Assembly (NCBI RefSeq): GCF_027286305.1
Contig: NZ_CP114599.1
Location: 2,356,001 to 2,420,000, forward strand
DNA from: Phenylobacterium sp. NIBR 498073
GTDB taxonomy: Bacteria > Pseudomonadota > Alphaproteobacteria > Caulobacterales > Caulobacteraceae
Direction of reading: 5' to 3'
Length of the DNA: 64,000 bases
Shown in pieces: positions 8,709 through 17,324 of the stretch; position 1 is the first letter of the stretch, and every line of letters begins with the position of its first letter. The notes under the pieces were generated by a model. That model was not told where the DNA came from, ran no database searches, and saw nothing but the letters and a program-made list of their open reading frames with translations. Made by a program: the position numbers and the translations under genes.

Positions 8709-10051
8709 CGGGTCTCGATCGTCGCCGACGTCCGCAGGTCGCGCATGTAGCGACGAGCGATCATGCTGAGCTGCTGGCCGTAGAGCCGGCTCTCGATCTG
8801 CTCGGTCGTCAGGCTCTCGGCGCCGCCGGCCCGCTTGCTGCAGACCGCCAGGATATGGAGGCCGGCGTTGGTGCGGATCGGGCCGGAGACCTGGCCGGCC
8901 TCCAGGCTCTCGATCGCCTGGCGGAAGGCCGGCGCAAGGTCCTTGATCTCGGTCTCGCCGAGGTCGCCGGCGACCACGCCGTTGACGCGTCCGGCCTTGG
9001 CCTCGATGTCGCCGCAGCCGGTGACCTGGCCGCGGACGGTTTCGAGCGTGGCGGTGGCGGCCGCGACCTGGGCGTCGGTCGCGCTTTGCGGCAGCGCGAC
9101 GGCGGCCTGCTTCAGGTGGACGACCGAGGCGCTGGCGCCCGAGCGCTTATCGCGCAGGAAGATGATATAGACCCCGTCGCGCACGGCGATCGGCTGCGAC
9201 AGCTGGCCGGGGCGCATCTGGTCGAGCGCAGCGTCGACCTCGGGGGCCATCTCGCCGGCGGTCACCCAGCCGGCGTCGCCGCCGTTGGCCGCGGTCGCCG
9301 AGGCCGAGAACTGGCGGGCGACGGCCGGGAAGGGCGCGCCCTGCTGCATCTGGGCGATCAGCTGAGTGGCGCCGTTGACGGCGGTGTCCATGCCGCCGAC
9401 GCGGTTGGCGTCGATGAACACTTCGCTGATCTGGTACTGAGGCTTGGAGGCGGCGGCGGCCATGCGCTGCTGCACGGCCTTGACCTGGTCCTCGCCGACC
9501 CGCAGGCGCGAGCCGTAGCGGCCGCGGATCCAGCGCTGCCAGCTGACCTGGGCGCGGACCTGGTCGCGCAGGGTGGCGACGCCGATGCCCTGGCCGGCAA
9601 GCGAATTGGTGAATTGCTCGAGCGACATGTTGTTGTTGCGGGCCATGTCGGTCAGCTCTTCGTCGACCTCGGCGGAGTCGGCGATGAGCGAAATCTTCTG
9701 CTCCTTCTCCTGGCGGCGGAGCTCCTGGATCTGCAGGCGCTCGTCCACCAGCGAGACCAGGGCCTCGCGCTGGAACTGGGCGATGTTCTGCTGCGTCGGC
9801 TGGATGCCCGAGGTGGCGATCAGCAGCCGCATCCGTTGAGCCAGATCGTAGGTCGAGATGATGTCGTCGTTGACGACCGCGGCGACCGATTCCGACAGGC
9901 CGCGCGGCGCGGCGGGCGCCGGCGTAGCCGCGGCCGGGGCCGCGGCGGGGTCCTGAGCGAACGCGTACTGCGGAGCCGCAGCAGCGGCGAAGGCGGCGGC
10001 CAAGGCGACGCCGCGCGCCGCAAGGCCCGTGACTTTACGCGCGCGGATCAT
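8705..10051 (-). CDS. SurA-like periplasmic peptidyl-prolyl isomerase/chaperone
   Basis: A 448-residue periplasmic protein with a clear signal peptide (A-R-G-V-A-L-A-A-A-F-A-A-A-A-A ending at A-F-A-Q, about residues 1-33). After a Pro/Ala linker comes the SurA N-terminal segment V-V-N-D-D-I-I-S-x-Y-D-L, a helical chaperone module, and a parvulin domain (about 190-290) containing G-G-D-A-G-W-V and V-R-D-G-V-Y-I-I. A second, weaker parvulin-like part ends with N-A-G-L-H-I-L-A-V. SurA escorts outer-membrane proteins such as LptD. I choose ATG 10051 because the longer ATG at 10120 would place 23 polar residues before the signal peptide and overlap lptD. Confidence 0.85.
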   Translation of the reverse strand: MIRARKVTGLAARGVALAAAFAAAAAPQYAFAQDPAAAPAAATPAPAAPRGLSESVAAVVNDDIISTYDLAQRMRLLIATSGIQPTQQNIAQFQREALVSLVDERLQIQELRRQEKEQKISLIADSAEVDEELTDMARNNNMSLEQFTNSLAGQGIGVATLRDQVRAQVSWQRWIRGRYGSRLRVGEDQVKAVQQRMAAAASKPQYQISEVFIDANRVGGMDTAVNGATQLIAQMQQGAPFPAVARQFSASATAANGGDAGWVTAGEMAPEVDAALDQMRPGQLSQPIAVRDGVYIIFLRDKRSGASASVVHLKQAAVALPQSATDAQVAAATATLETVRGQVTGCGDIEAKAGRVNGVVAGDLGETEIKDLAPAFRQAIESLEAGQVSGPIRTNAGLHILAVCSKRAGGAESLTTEQIESRLYGQQLSMIARRYMRDLRTSATIETR

Positions 10052-10109
10052 GGATGAGGTCTTCCTTAGCGTAGCCGTAGCGGGCGGCGCCTCTGGGCGG
10101 CCGCGGTTG

Positions 10110-12419
10110 TCAGTTGCCATATATCGGTTCGCCCAATGTGGCGAGGGTTAGGCGGAACCCGACGGACTCCGTCGCGCCCAGGCGATTACCGATGGCGTCT
10201 TCGCGTCGATAGTAGACGTCCAAGCGCAGGCATTCGTCGCGATAGGCCACCCCGATGTCGCGGACGACCCAGGCGTCGGCCTGCAGATCGCGGTTGCCGT
10301 AGGCGGTTAGCGACCAGTTCTTGGTCAGGTAGACCTCGCCGCCGAGATCGAAGTTCTCGACCCGGCCGTTGGGGTCGGTGGCGACCGGGCTGGAGCGATC
10401 GCGCAGATATCGGACGTAGCCGAAGCCCCACTTGGAATTGACGTTGGCCCCGGCCTCGGCGCGGGCGATGTCGAAATCCTCGGAATCAAGCCGGGCGCGG
10501 GTGAACAGGGACAGCCCGCGGACCGGCTCGGCCGAGGCCGCGACGATCCAGTCGGACGACTGGGAGCGCAGGCCGCTGGCCGCGGAAAAGACGTCGTTGT
10601 CCTCCGTGCGCAGCGAGCGGCCGATCAGCAGGCTGGCGCGCCGGCCGTCGTCCCACAGGATCGAGGCCCGTCCACCGACATTGGCCCGCAGCCCGTCTTC
10701 GTAGAGGTCGTAGCCGGGGAACTTGTTCGGACGGAAGAGGTTCGTCTCGTCGAACTCGAAGGCGAGGCTGTCCTCGTTGAGATAGACCGGCGCGCCCGAG
10801 GCGTCATAGCCGAGCACGACCTGTTTGACATCGGGTGAAAGCGCAACCTGAACGATCGGCTCAAGAACTGCCGTGAAGCTCTTGTAACGCTTGAAGAAAG
10901 GATAGCTGACATCAGCGCCGGCGACGCCCAGGCCGCGCATCAGGCTGTCCGAGCGCGAGCCGTTCGACACCATGCCCTGCAGGTTGTCGTCGATCGAGTA
11001 GGCGTCGACCCGGGCCTGCACGTAGGGCGACACCACGATGCCGGCCTTGGTGACGAAGGTCGTGCGCCAGTCGACCTCGCCGGTGGCGCGGGCGCTGTCG
11101 AGGCCGTCGAGGCGCTGCGGCGGCGCGTTCAGCGGAGACTGATCACGGGTCAGGGCCACGGCGCTGGCGCGGACGCGCAGGCGGCCGCCCATCACGGCCG
11201 GTTCGGCCTCCCACCGGGATTCGATCAACGGCGCGACGATCGGGAAGGTCCGGTCGTTGTCGTCCGGACGCAGGCCCTGGATGGTGAAGGCGGCGGCCGA
11301 GAAGTACGAGCGTTGATCCTCGCGGATCGTGTAGACCTGACTGATCAGGCGGCGGTCGTCGGCGACATAGGGACCGCGCGCCTCGTAGACGCCGCCGATG
11401 TCGTACTTGTCGAACAGCAGGTCGTCCGAGGTCCGTTCGGCGGTGAAGCCCCAGCGCCACTTGTCGTTGATGGCGAAGGCGCCGGACGCCAGGATGTAGC
11501 TGCGCGAAGTCTCGTCGCCGCTCTGCCCCTGGGGGGCGCCGATGTCGTCGTCATAGGTGTAGCCGAACCGCGCCTCGAGCCCGCCGGAGTAGAACCGCTT
11601 GCGCAGTTTGCCATTAAGTAGGGGGTTAACTTTCGTGTTGATTTGAGGGCTTAGCGTCAAATCCGCAGACGGCGACAGCACGAAGAGATACGGCTGTTCG
11701 TACGACACCCCGCGGCGATCCGAGAACGATATTTCCGGCGGCATCAGGCCGGACTTGCGCTCGGCCTGCGGGTCGGGATGCCAGAAGATCGGCAGGTAGA
11801 TCAGCGGCACGCCCTTCACCTGGATAACGGCGTTCCGGTAGTAGACGAGCTGGCGCTGCTTATCCTGCACCACCTTGTCGGCCTTGATCGACCAGGTCGG
11901 CGACTTGGCGGCCTTGGTGTCGGGCGCGCAGATGTCGCACGGGGTGTAGATCGCGCGGTTCAGCTCATTGACGGTGTCGGAGCGGTGGACGGCGCTGGCG
12001 GCGGCCATCTTCACGTTCTGCTGCAGGCGCGATGAGAACCCGGTCGCGACGCCGGCCTTCATCTCGTCGTCGAGCACGATCTCGTCGGCGTATTGCACCG
12101 AGCCGTCGGCGTTGATGATCGAGGTGTCGCCGCGCGCCCGGATCAGGCCCTTGGCCTCGTCGTAGATCAGCTCCTGGGCATGCAGGGTGCGGCCCTGATA
12201 GCGGACCTCGACCTCGCCCTTGGCCGTGGTGATCTTGTTCTTGTCGTCACGGATGACAAGGTCGGCTTCCATGTAGAGCTGGCCAGGCGCCAGGCCGTCG
12301 GGCGAGGGCGGGGCGGCGCGCGCCGCCTCCTGCGCCTGGGCCGCGCCGCAGAACACCATCAGCGCCGCGCCCGCAAGCAGGCCGCGCTTGGCTGAGGCTG
12401 AACGCCTGCCGAGACTCAT
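10110..12419 (-). CDS. lptD: LPS-assembly outer-membrane protein LptD
   Basis: A 769-residue outer-membrane protein that inserts lipopolysaccharide into the outer leaflet. It has a signal peptide (about 1-30, ending A-Q-A-Q), an N-terminal OstA/LptA-like beta-jellyroll (Y-M-E-A-D-L-V, T-A-K-G-E-V-E-V-R-Y), the cysteine pair in Y-T-P-C-D-I-C-A-P, and a long C-terminal beta-barrel rich in alternating aromatic residues. The ATG at 12419 has GGGGAG just upstream and gives the signal peptide; the ATG at 12557 would add 46 residues encoded by a palindromic repeat. It lies downstream of lptF and lptG, which form the inner-membrane part of the same machine. Confidence 0.93.
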   Translation of the reverse strand: MSLGRRSASAKRGLLAGAALMVFCGAAQAQEAARAAPPSPDGLAPGQLYMEADLVIRDDKNKITTAKGEVEVRYQGRTLHAQELIYDEAKGLIRARGDTSIINADGSVQYADEIVLDDEMKAGVATGFSSRLQQNVKMAAASAVHRSDTVNELNRAIYTPCDICAPDTKAAKSPTWSIKADKVVQDKQRQLVYYRNAVIQVKGVPLIYLPIFWHPDPQAERKSGLMPPEISFSDRRGVSYEQPYLFVLSPSADLTLSPQINTKVNPLLNGKLRKRFYSGGLEARFGYTYDDDIGAPQGQSGDETSRSYILASGAFAINDKWRWGFTAERTSDDLLFDKYDIGGVYEARGPYVADDRRLISQVYTIREDQRSYFSAAAFTIQGLRPDDNDRTFPIVAPLIESRWEAEPAVMGGRLRVRASAVALTRDQSPLNAPPQRLDGLDSARATGEVDWRTTFVTKAGIVVSPYVQARVDAYSIDDNLQGMVSNGSRSDSLMRGLGVAGADVSYPFFKRYKSFTAVLEPIVQVALSPDVKQVVLGYDASGAPVYLNEDSLAFEFDETNLFRPNKFPGYDLYEDGLRANVGGRASILWDDGRRASLLIGRSLRTEDNDVFSAASGLRSQSSDWIVAASAEPVRGLSLFTRARLDSEDFDIARAEAGANVNSKWGFGYVRYLRDRSSPVATDPNGRVENFDLGGEVYLTKNWSLTAYGNRDLQADAWVVRDIGVAYRDECLRLDVYYRREDAIGNRLGATESVGFRLTLATLGEPIYGN

Positions 12420-12442
12420 GAACTCCCCTCGCGCGGACCCTA

Positions 12443-12552
12443 GAGCGAAGCCCGATCCGATGAATCGGGCTTCGCTCAAGACTCCTTTGAACTGAAGCAT
12501 TGTTCTGCCCCGAACCGGTGCCGGTTTCGGCGAAGGATGCTCCAGAGCGTGA
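12443..12552. repeat. Palindromic dispersed-repeat-like element between lptG and lptD
   Basis: The lptG-lptD gap holds two hairpins. The first is perfect: arms 12443-12456 and 12464-12477 (14 bp) around a 7-base loop. The second, about 12512-12529, pairs GAACCGG with CCGGTTTC with one bulged base. The flanking words AAGCATTG, AAGGATGCTCCAGAGC and GTGATGCAT resemble the short dispersed repeats found in many alphaproteobacterial genomes. It may act as a processing or attenuation structure within the operon; there is no T-run, so it is not a typical terminator. Confidence 0.6.
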
Positions 12553-12576
12553 TGCATAGCCGGTCAGTCCGGCGAT

Positions 12577-13680
12577 TCAACCGTCTTCGGTGTAGCAGAG
12601 CAGCGCAAGGCCTGACAGCAGCGCCACCAACGGCGGCGCCCAGGCGGCCGCGAACAGCGGGATGATGTCGGCGCCGGCCAGCGCGCCCGAGAACTCGTTG
12701 AAGAAGAAGACCACGAAACCGAGACCGACGCCCGCGCCGGCCAGGCCCGCCAGACCGCCCAGCCGCGCCAGCCGCAGCGAGAAGGCCGCCGCCAGGATCG
12801 ACATGGCGGCGAACAGCACCGGCGTGGCGAGCAACTGCTGGAACCGAAGCCGGTAGCCGTTGCCGGAGAAACCGGCCTGCTCGGTCAGGCGGATGGCGTC
12901 GGGCAGACGCCAGAAGGCCACCGACTCCGGCGCGGCGTACCGTTCCATGGCCGATTCCGCGTCGAGCGTGGAGCGGATCGACAGCGAGTCGGAGCGCACG
13001 GAGCTTTCGCCCGCGCTGGCCTCGCGCACGTCGGTGAGCTTCCAGTAGCCCGGATAGAGCTGGGCCTCGGCCGCTTCCAGCCGGCGCTTGAACTCGGGGC
13101 GGCCGCCGCGGTCCTTCTGGTAGACGAAGACCGAGACCGAGCGCAGGCGCACGCGGCCCTGCTCGGTGTCTCGCTGCTTGGCGTGAATGACCATCTGGGT
13201 CCGTTCGTCGCCCTGGCGCAGCCAGACCTCCTTGGGCGCGTCGGTCAGGTAGTTTTCCATCAGGTTGGCGCGATCGGCCTCGTACCGGGCGCTGAAGGCG
13301 GCCGCCAGCGGGTTGAACACCAGCACCACGGCCACGCCGATCAGGAAGGCCACGGCCGCCGACGGCAGGATGAACCGCCAGGCCGAGACCCCGGCCGCCC
13401 GCATGGCGACCAGCTCCGAGCGCCGGTTCAGCCCGACATAGGCTGCGATGCCGCCGAACAGAAACACGAACGGCAGCAGCATCAGCACTACCGACGGCGC
13501 CTGTAGGAGGGTCAGGCCGAACAGCTGGGCGACGCCGACGTCGGCGCGCACAGCCACTTCCCGCGAGAGGTTGACGAAGGAGACCAGGATGATCACCGCC
13601 GAGATCACCGCCAGGGCCGCGCCGACCCCAGCCAGGGTGCGCCCCATCACATAGCGTTCGAGCTTGCCGGCGCCGATCAT
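12577..13680 (-). CDS. lptG: LPS export permease LptG
   Basis: A 367-residue YjgP/YjgQ family permease. The membrane segments are three N-terminal helices (about 13-35, 55-80, 100-125) and three near the C-terminus (about 280-300, 308-330, 338-362), with a periplasmic beta-jellyroll between. LptG pairs with LptF to form the membrane core of the LptB2FG transporter that extracts LPS from the inner membrane. Its start overlaps the lptF stop (ATGA type, 13677-13680), so the two subunits are translationally coupled. The C-terminal position and the conserved R-R-S-E-L-V-A-M-R-A-A-G loop fit LptG. Confidence 0.9.
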   Translation of the reverse strand: MIGAGKLERYVMGRTLAGVGAALAVISAVIILVSFVNLSREVAVRADVGVAQLFGLTLLQAPSVVLMLLPFVFLFGGIAAYVGLNRRSELVAMRAAGVSAWRFILPSAAVAFLIGVAVVLVFNPLAAAFSARYEADRANLMENYLTDAPKEVWLRQGDERTQMVIHAKQRDTEQGRVRLRSVSVFVYQKDRGGRPEFKRRLEAAEAQLYPGYWKLTDVREASAGESSVRSDSLSIRSTLDAESAMERYAAPESVAFWRLPDAIRLTEQAGFSGNGYRLRFQQLLATPVLFAAMSILAAAFSLRLARLGGLAGLAGAGVGLGFVVFFFNEFSGALAGADIIPLFAAAWAPPLVALLSGLALLCYTEDG

Positions 13681-14822
13681 GCGGCGGCCTCCCCGTGACG
13701 GCTGATCCGGTGAGGTTTCAGGCGCATATCGATGAAACGCGAGACCTTTTCGCGGAAGACGCCGCGCAGGCCGACATAGATCGCAGCGACCGGCACCGCG
13801 TATTGCAGGACGTTCAGCCAGGCGGCCTCTTCGGAGGCGGCCTGGACGACGAAGCCAAGGATGCGGAAGCCGACCGCCACGGCGCTCATGATCGCGATGC
13901 GCCGGCCATAGCCCATGCGGCTGAAGCCGCCGCCGATGATGGCGGCGAAGGCCAGGGCCATCAGGGCGATGTTGTAGAGCGGGCTGGCGATGCGGTTATG
14001 ACCTTCGGCCAGCAGCTTGAGCTGGTTGCGCTTTTCCCAGTCCTGGGTGAGGTCGGGGAACAGCAGTTCGTGCAGATAGCGGTCCGACGGCTTGAAGTGG
14101 ATCAGCTCGTCGCTGCGCATGAACGGGGCCAGTTCATACGGATAGTCGTCGAAGGTCAGGTAGTTGAGGACGTCGGCCTTGTCGAACTCCTGCATGGAGC
14201 CGCGATGCATGGCCAGGACCGGCTTGCCGTTGCGCTTCTCAAGCCGGCCTTCGTCGGCGGTGTACGTGGTGGCGCCGCCGCCGTCCTTTTCCTGATGGAT
14301 GAACAGGTTGTGGATCAGGCCGGTGGCGTCGACCGACTGGGCGTAGACGGTGAGGCCGGGGGCCGGATTGGTGAACTCGCCCTCTCGGATCAGCGTCGAG
14401 GCGAGGTCCGTGCGGACCTCGAACAGGGTCTCGCGCATCTCGCGCGCCGCCAGCGGCTGGATCCAGAGGTTCATGACCAGGGCCAGCAATGCGATCATCG
14501 CGGCCAGCCGCAGGCCGGGCGAGATCACCCGCCAGCGGCTCATCCCGCCGGCGAAGCAGACTACGATTTCCTGCTCGGTGTGCAGGCGATTGAGCGACAC
14601 CAGGGCGGCGACGAACACGGCGATCGGCAGCACCATGTTGATCAGCTGCGGCATGGCCAGCAGCGTCACCTTCGCGAAGACGACGGCGCTTTGCCGCTGG
14701 CCGACGATGAGGTCCAGCGCCGACAGGCTCTGCGACAGCAGGGCGACAGCCGCCAGCGCGCCCGTGGCGAGCACGGTCGGTCCGAGGAGCTGGCGGAGCA
14801 AATAACGGTCGATCAGCAGCAT
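13677..14822 (-). CDS. lptF: LPS export permease LptF
   Basis: A 381-residue YjgP/YjgQ family permease starting M-L-L-I-D-R-Y-L-L-R-Q-L-L, the usual LptF N-terminus. Membrane helices are visible at about 10-30, 55-80, 100-120 and in the C-terminal third, with a periplasmic domain between. It forms the heterodimer with LptG. The cytoplasmic coupling region L-N-R-L-H-T-E-Q-E-I-V-V contacts LptB in homologues. It is first in the minus-strand block lptF-lptG-lptD-surA-pdxA and is divergent from pepA across about 154 bases. Confidence 0.9.
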   Translation of the reverse strand: MLLIDRYLLRQLLGPTVLATGALAAVALLSQSLSALDLIVGQRQSAVVFAKVTLLAMPQLINMVLPIAVFVAALVSLNRLHTEQEIVVCFAGGMSRWRVISPGLRLAAMIALLALVMNLWIQPLAAREMRETLFEVRTDLASTLIREGEFTNPAPGLTVYAQSVDATGLIHNLFIHQEKDGGGATTYTADEGRLEKRNGKPVLAMHRGSMQEFDKADVLNYLTFDDYPYELAPFMRSDELIHFKPSDRYLHELLFPDLTQDWEKRNQLKLLAEGHNRIASPLYNIALMALAFAAIIGGGFSRMGYGRRIAIMSAVAVGFRILGFVVQAASEEAAWLNVLQYAVPVAAIYVGLRGVFREKVSRFIDMRLKPHRISRHGEAAA

Positions 14823-14976
14823 GGGCAGAAAAGTGGGGTTCGCCGGGGATTTTGCGCGCCCTGGACGTGAACCTGCTCTAAATCATGCGTCGCCGCGTCA
14901 CACAACCGCCGCAAGAACGGCCAAGCTTGCTAGCGAGATGGGCGTGGCCCCAATTTCTATTCGGAGTTCGAGACTG
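14823..14976. promoter_or_regulatory. Divergent promoter region of lptF and pepA
   Basis: This gap separates the starts of two divergent operons, so both promoters should lie here. I find no convincing -35/-10 pair or operator; the only translation signal is CGGAG about ten bases before the pepA ATG at 14977. Confidence 0.45.
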
Positions 14977-16452
14977 ATGGAGATCGAGTTCATCGCGGCT
15001 GGCGCGGCGCTTCCCGAAAAAAGCGCCCTGGCCTTGGTGGTGTTCGAGGGCGCGGTGCTGGACGGCGCGGCCGGCCAGGCCGACGCCCAGGCCGGCGGAG
15101 CCCTGGCGCGCGCGGCGTCGGCGCAGCGGTTCACAGGCGCGAAGGGCCAGGTCCTGGACGTGCTGGGCGCGGCGGGCGGGGCGGGCCGCATCCTGCTGGT
15201 CGGCGCGGGCAAGAAGGACGGCTTTGACGACGTCGGCGCCGAGCACGCAGCGGCCAGCGCCTACAATGCGGTCAAGACTTCCGGGCTGACGACCCTGCGC
15301 GTGGAGCTGCCGGCCGGCGGCTCGGCGGCGCATGCGGCCCTGGGCGTGCGGCTCGCCGCCTACCGCTTCGACCGCTACCGGACCAAGGAGCCGGCGGACA
15401 AGAAGCCGTCGATCGCCAAGACCCAGGTCGTCGCGGCGGACGCCGACAAGGCGCTGGCCGCCTTCGCGCCGCTCGCCGCCCTGGCCGACGCGGTGGCGTT
15501 CTCGCGCGATCTGGTCTCCGAGCCGCCGAACGTGCTTTACCCCGCCGAGTTCGCGCGTCGCGTGAAGGCGCTGGAGAGCCTGGGCCTCGAAGTCGAGATC
15601 CTCGGCGAGGCCGAGATGGAAAAGCTCGGCATGGGCAGCCTGCTGGGCGTCGGGCAGGGGAGCACCCGTGAGAGCCAGCTGGCGGTCATCAAGTGGTACG
15701 GCGCGGCCGACAAGTCGGCCCAGCCGATCGCCTTCGTCGGCAAGGGCGTCTGCTTCGACACCGGCGGCATCTCGATCAAGCCGGCCGACGGCATGGAAGA
15801 CATGAAGTGGGACATGGGCGGCGCCGGCGCCGTTGCGGGCCTCATGCACGTGCTGGCCGGCCGCAAGGCCAAGGTCAACGCCATCGGCATCCTCGGCCTG
15901 GTCGAGAACATGCCCGACGGCAACGCCCAGCGGCCGGGCGACGTGGTCACCTCGATGTCGGGACAGACCATCGAGATCATCAATACCGACGCCGAAGGCC
16001 GCCTCGTTCTGGCCGACGCCATCTGGTACTGCCAGGACCGCTTCAAGCCGAAGTTCATGGTCGACCTGGCCACGCTGACCGGCGCGATCATCATCAGCCT
16101 CGGCAACGACTATGCCGGCCTGTTCTCGAACAACGACGAACTGTCGGCTAACCTGCTGGCGGCCTCGGGCGCCGAGGGCGAGCCGCTGTGGCGCATGCCG
16201 CTGCCGGCCCAGTACGACAAGAACATCGACTCGATGATCGCCGACATGAAGAACACCGGCGGCCGTCCGGGCGGTTCGATCACGGCGGCGCTGTTCATCC
16301 AGCGCTTCGTCAACAACGTGCCGTGGGCGCACCTGGATATCGCCTCCACCGCCTGGAAGAAGCCCTCGACCGTCCCGACCATCCCGGACGGCGCGACCGG
16401 CTTCGGCGTGCGGCTGCTGAACCGCATGGTTCAGGACAAGTACGAGGGTTGA
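14977..16452 (+). CDS. pepA: Leucyl aminopeptidase (M17 family)
   Basis: A 491-residue cytosolic dizinc aminopeptidase. The M17 signature N-T-D-A-E-G-R-L-V-L-A-D-A is at about residue 337, preceded by the metal-site lysine in V-G-K-G-V-C-F-D-T-G-G-I-S-I-K and followed by N-T-G-G-R-P-G-G-S-I-T-A-A. The length fits the PepA/CarP type. The ATG at 14977 is preferred because the sequence before it (frame open from 14821) does not look like protein. In Caulobacterales pepA is commonly followed by holC; here a small hydrolase lies between them. Confidence 0.95.
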   Translation: MEIEFIAAGAALPEKSALALVVFEGAVLDGAAGQADAQAGGALARAASAQRFTGAKGQVLDVLGAAGGAGRILLVGAGKKDGFDDVGAEHAAASAYNAVKTSGLTTLRVELPAGGSAAHAALGVRLAAYRFDRYRTKEPADKKPSIAKTQVVAADADKALAAFAPLAALADAVAFSRDLVSEPPNVLYPAEFARRVKALESLGLEVEILGEAEMEKLGMGSLLGVGQGSTRESQLAVIKWYGAADKSAQPIAFVGKGVCFDTGGISIKPADGMEDMKWDMGGAGAVAGLMHVLAGRKAKVNAIGILGLVENMPDGNAQRPGDVVTSMSGQTIEIINTDAEGRLVLADAIWYCQDRFKPKFMVDLATLTGAIIISLGNDYAGLFSNNDELSANLLAASGAEGEPLWRMPLPAQYDKNIDSMIADMKNTGGRPGGSITAALFIQRFVNNVPWAHLDIASTAWKKPSTVPTIPDGATGFGVRLLNRMVQDKYEG

Positions 16453-16465
16453 GGCTCGATCAGAT

Positions 16466-16607
16466 CCTCCCCTTCTGGGGGAGGTGGATCGATGCGCAGC
16501 ATCGAGACGGAGGGGGACTGCTCTCGCTCAGCAGAGTCAACGTCCCCCTCAGTCAGCCATATGGCTGACAGCTCCCCCAGAGGGGGAGCATCTAGGCGCA
16601 TATGCGC
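16466..16607. repeat. Composite palindromic intergenic repeat element
   Basis: The pepA-hydrolase gap is packed with inverted repeats: a 7-bp stem 16466-16484; TCGATGC/GCATCGA at 16489-16505; AGGGGGAC (16511-16518) pairing with GTCCCCCT (16542-16549); a perfect 18-bp palindrome 16552-16569; GCTCCCCC/GGGGGAGC at 16571-16589; and GCGCATATGCGC at 16596-16607. Its CTCCCC-rich ends are typical of short dispersed elements of Caulobacter-type genomes. It could be a non-autonomous mobile repeat or a transcription-attenuating structure after pepA. Confidence 0.7.
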
Positions 16608-16619
16608 TACAAGCACCCC

Positions 16620-17324
16620 ATGCGATTCATCCTGCTTCACAGCCCTCTGACGGGCGCGGCGGCCTGGGGTCCGGTTGCGGCCGAACTGGCCTCGCGCGGG
16701 ATCGAAGCGACGCGGCCGGTGATCCCCCCGATGGTCGCCCTGGCCGCGCCTTACTACGAGAGCGCCGCGCGGGCCGTGGCCGCCCAGGTGCTGAGCCAGG
16801 GCGGACCGTTCGTGCTGACCGTGCACTCAGCGGCCGGCGGCCTGGCGCCGTCGGTCGTGGCGGCGACCGAGGGCCAGGTTCGCGGGGTGCTCTATGTCGA
16901 TGCGATTCCGCCCCATCCGGGCCGCTGCTGGTTCGACACGGCAGGGGACGGGCTGGTGGCGAGCCTTAAGGCCAAGGCGCAGGACGGGATGATCCCCGCC
17001 TGGGATCAGTGGTTTCCTCCAGGCGCGCTGGAGAGCCTGCTGCCGGAAGGGCAGGTCCGCGAGCGCTTCGTCAGCGAGTTGGCGGCCACGCCGCTGGCCT
17101 GGTTCGAGGAACACGCCCCGCAGATCGACTTGCCGAGCGACGTCGGCTGGGGCTTCCTGCGGCTTTCGAAGGCCTACGAACGCGAGGCGGGCGAGGCGCG
17201 GCGGCTCGGTTGGCCGACCCTGCGGCGCGACCTGCATCACCTGTCGATGGCCACGCACCCGACGGAGGTCGCCAACGCCATGCTGGCCCTGACCCGGCTC
17301 CTGGGACTGAAGGCGGGCGCGTGA
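16620..17324 (+). CDS. Alpha/beta-hydrolase fold protein with atypical nucleophile elbow
   Basis: A 234-residue protein beginning F-I-L-L-H-S-P-L-T-G, the usual first strand and oxyanion loop of an alpha/beta hydrolase. The expected nucleophile elbow is V-H-S-A-A-G-G at about residue 76: serine is present but the first position of G-x-S-x-G is histidine. The candidate acid and histidine near the C-terminus (D-L-H-H-L-S-M-A-T-H-P) are plausible but unproven. ATG 16620 is preferred over 16602, which lies in the palindromic repeat. Its stop overlaps the GTG start of holC. Substrate unknown. Confidence 0.65.
   Translation: MRFILLHSPLTGAAAWGPVAAELASRGIEATRPVIPPMVALAAPYYESAARAVAAQVLSQGGPFVLTVHSAAGGLAPSVVAATEGQVRGVLYVDAIPPHPGRCWFDTAGDGLVASLKAKAQDGMIPAWDQWFPPGALESLLPEGQVRERFVSELAATPLAWFEEHAPQIDLPSDVGWGFLRLSKAYEREAGEARRLGWPTLRRDLHHLSMATHPTEVANAMLALTRLLGLKAGA

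Noticed and set aside
11614-11629. CtrA-like box TTAA-N8-TTAA
   Set aside because: The spacer is eight rather than seven bases and the site lies inside the lptD coding sequence.
14878-16332. 484-codon minus-strand frame opposite pepA
   Set aside because: It is an arginine/histidine-rich antisense shadow of a clear M17 aminopeptidase, common in GC-rich DNA.
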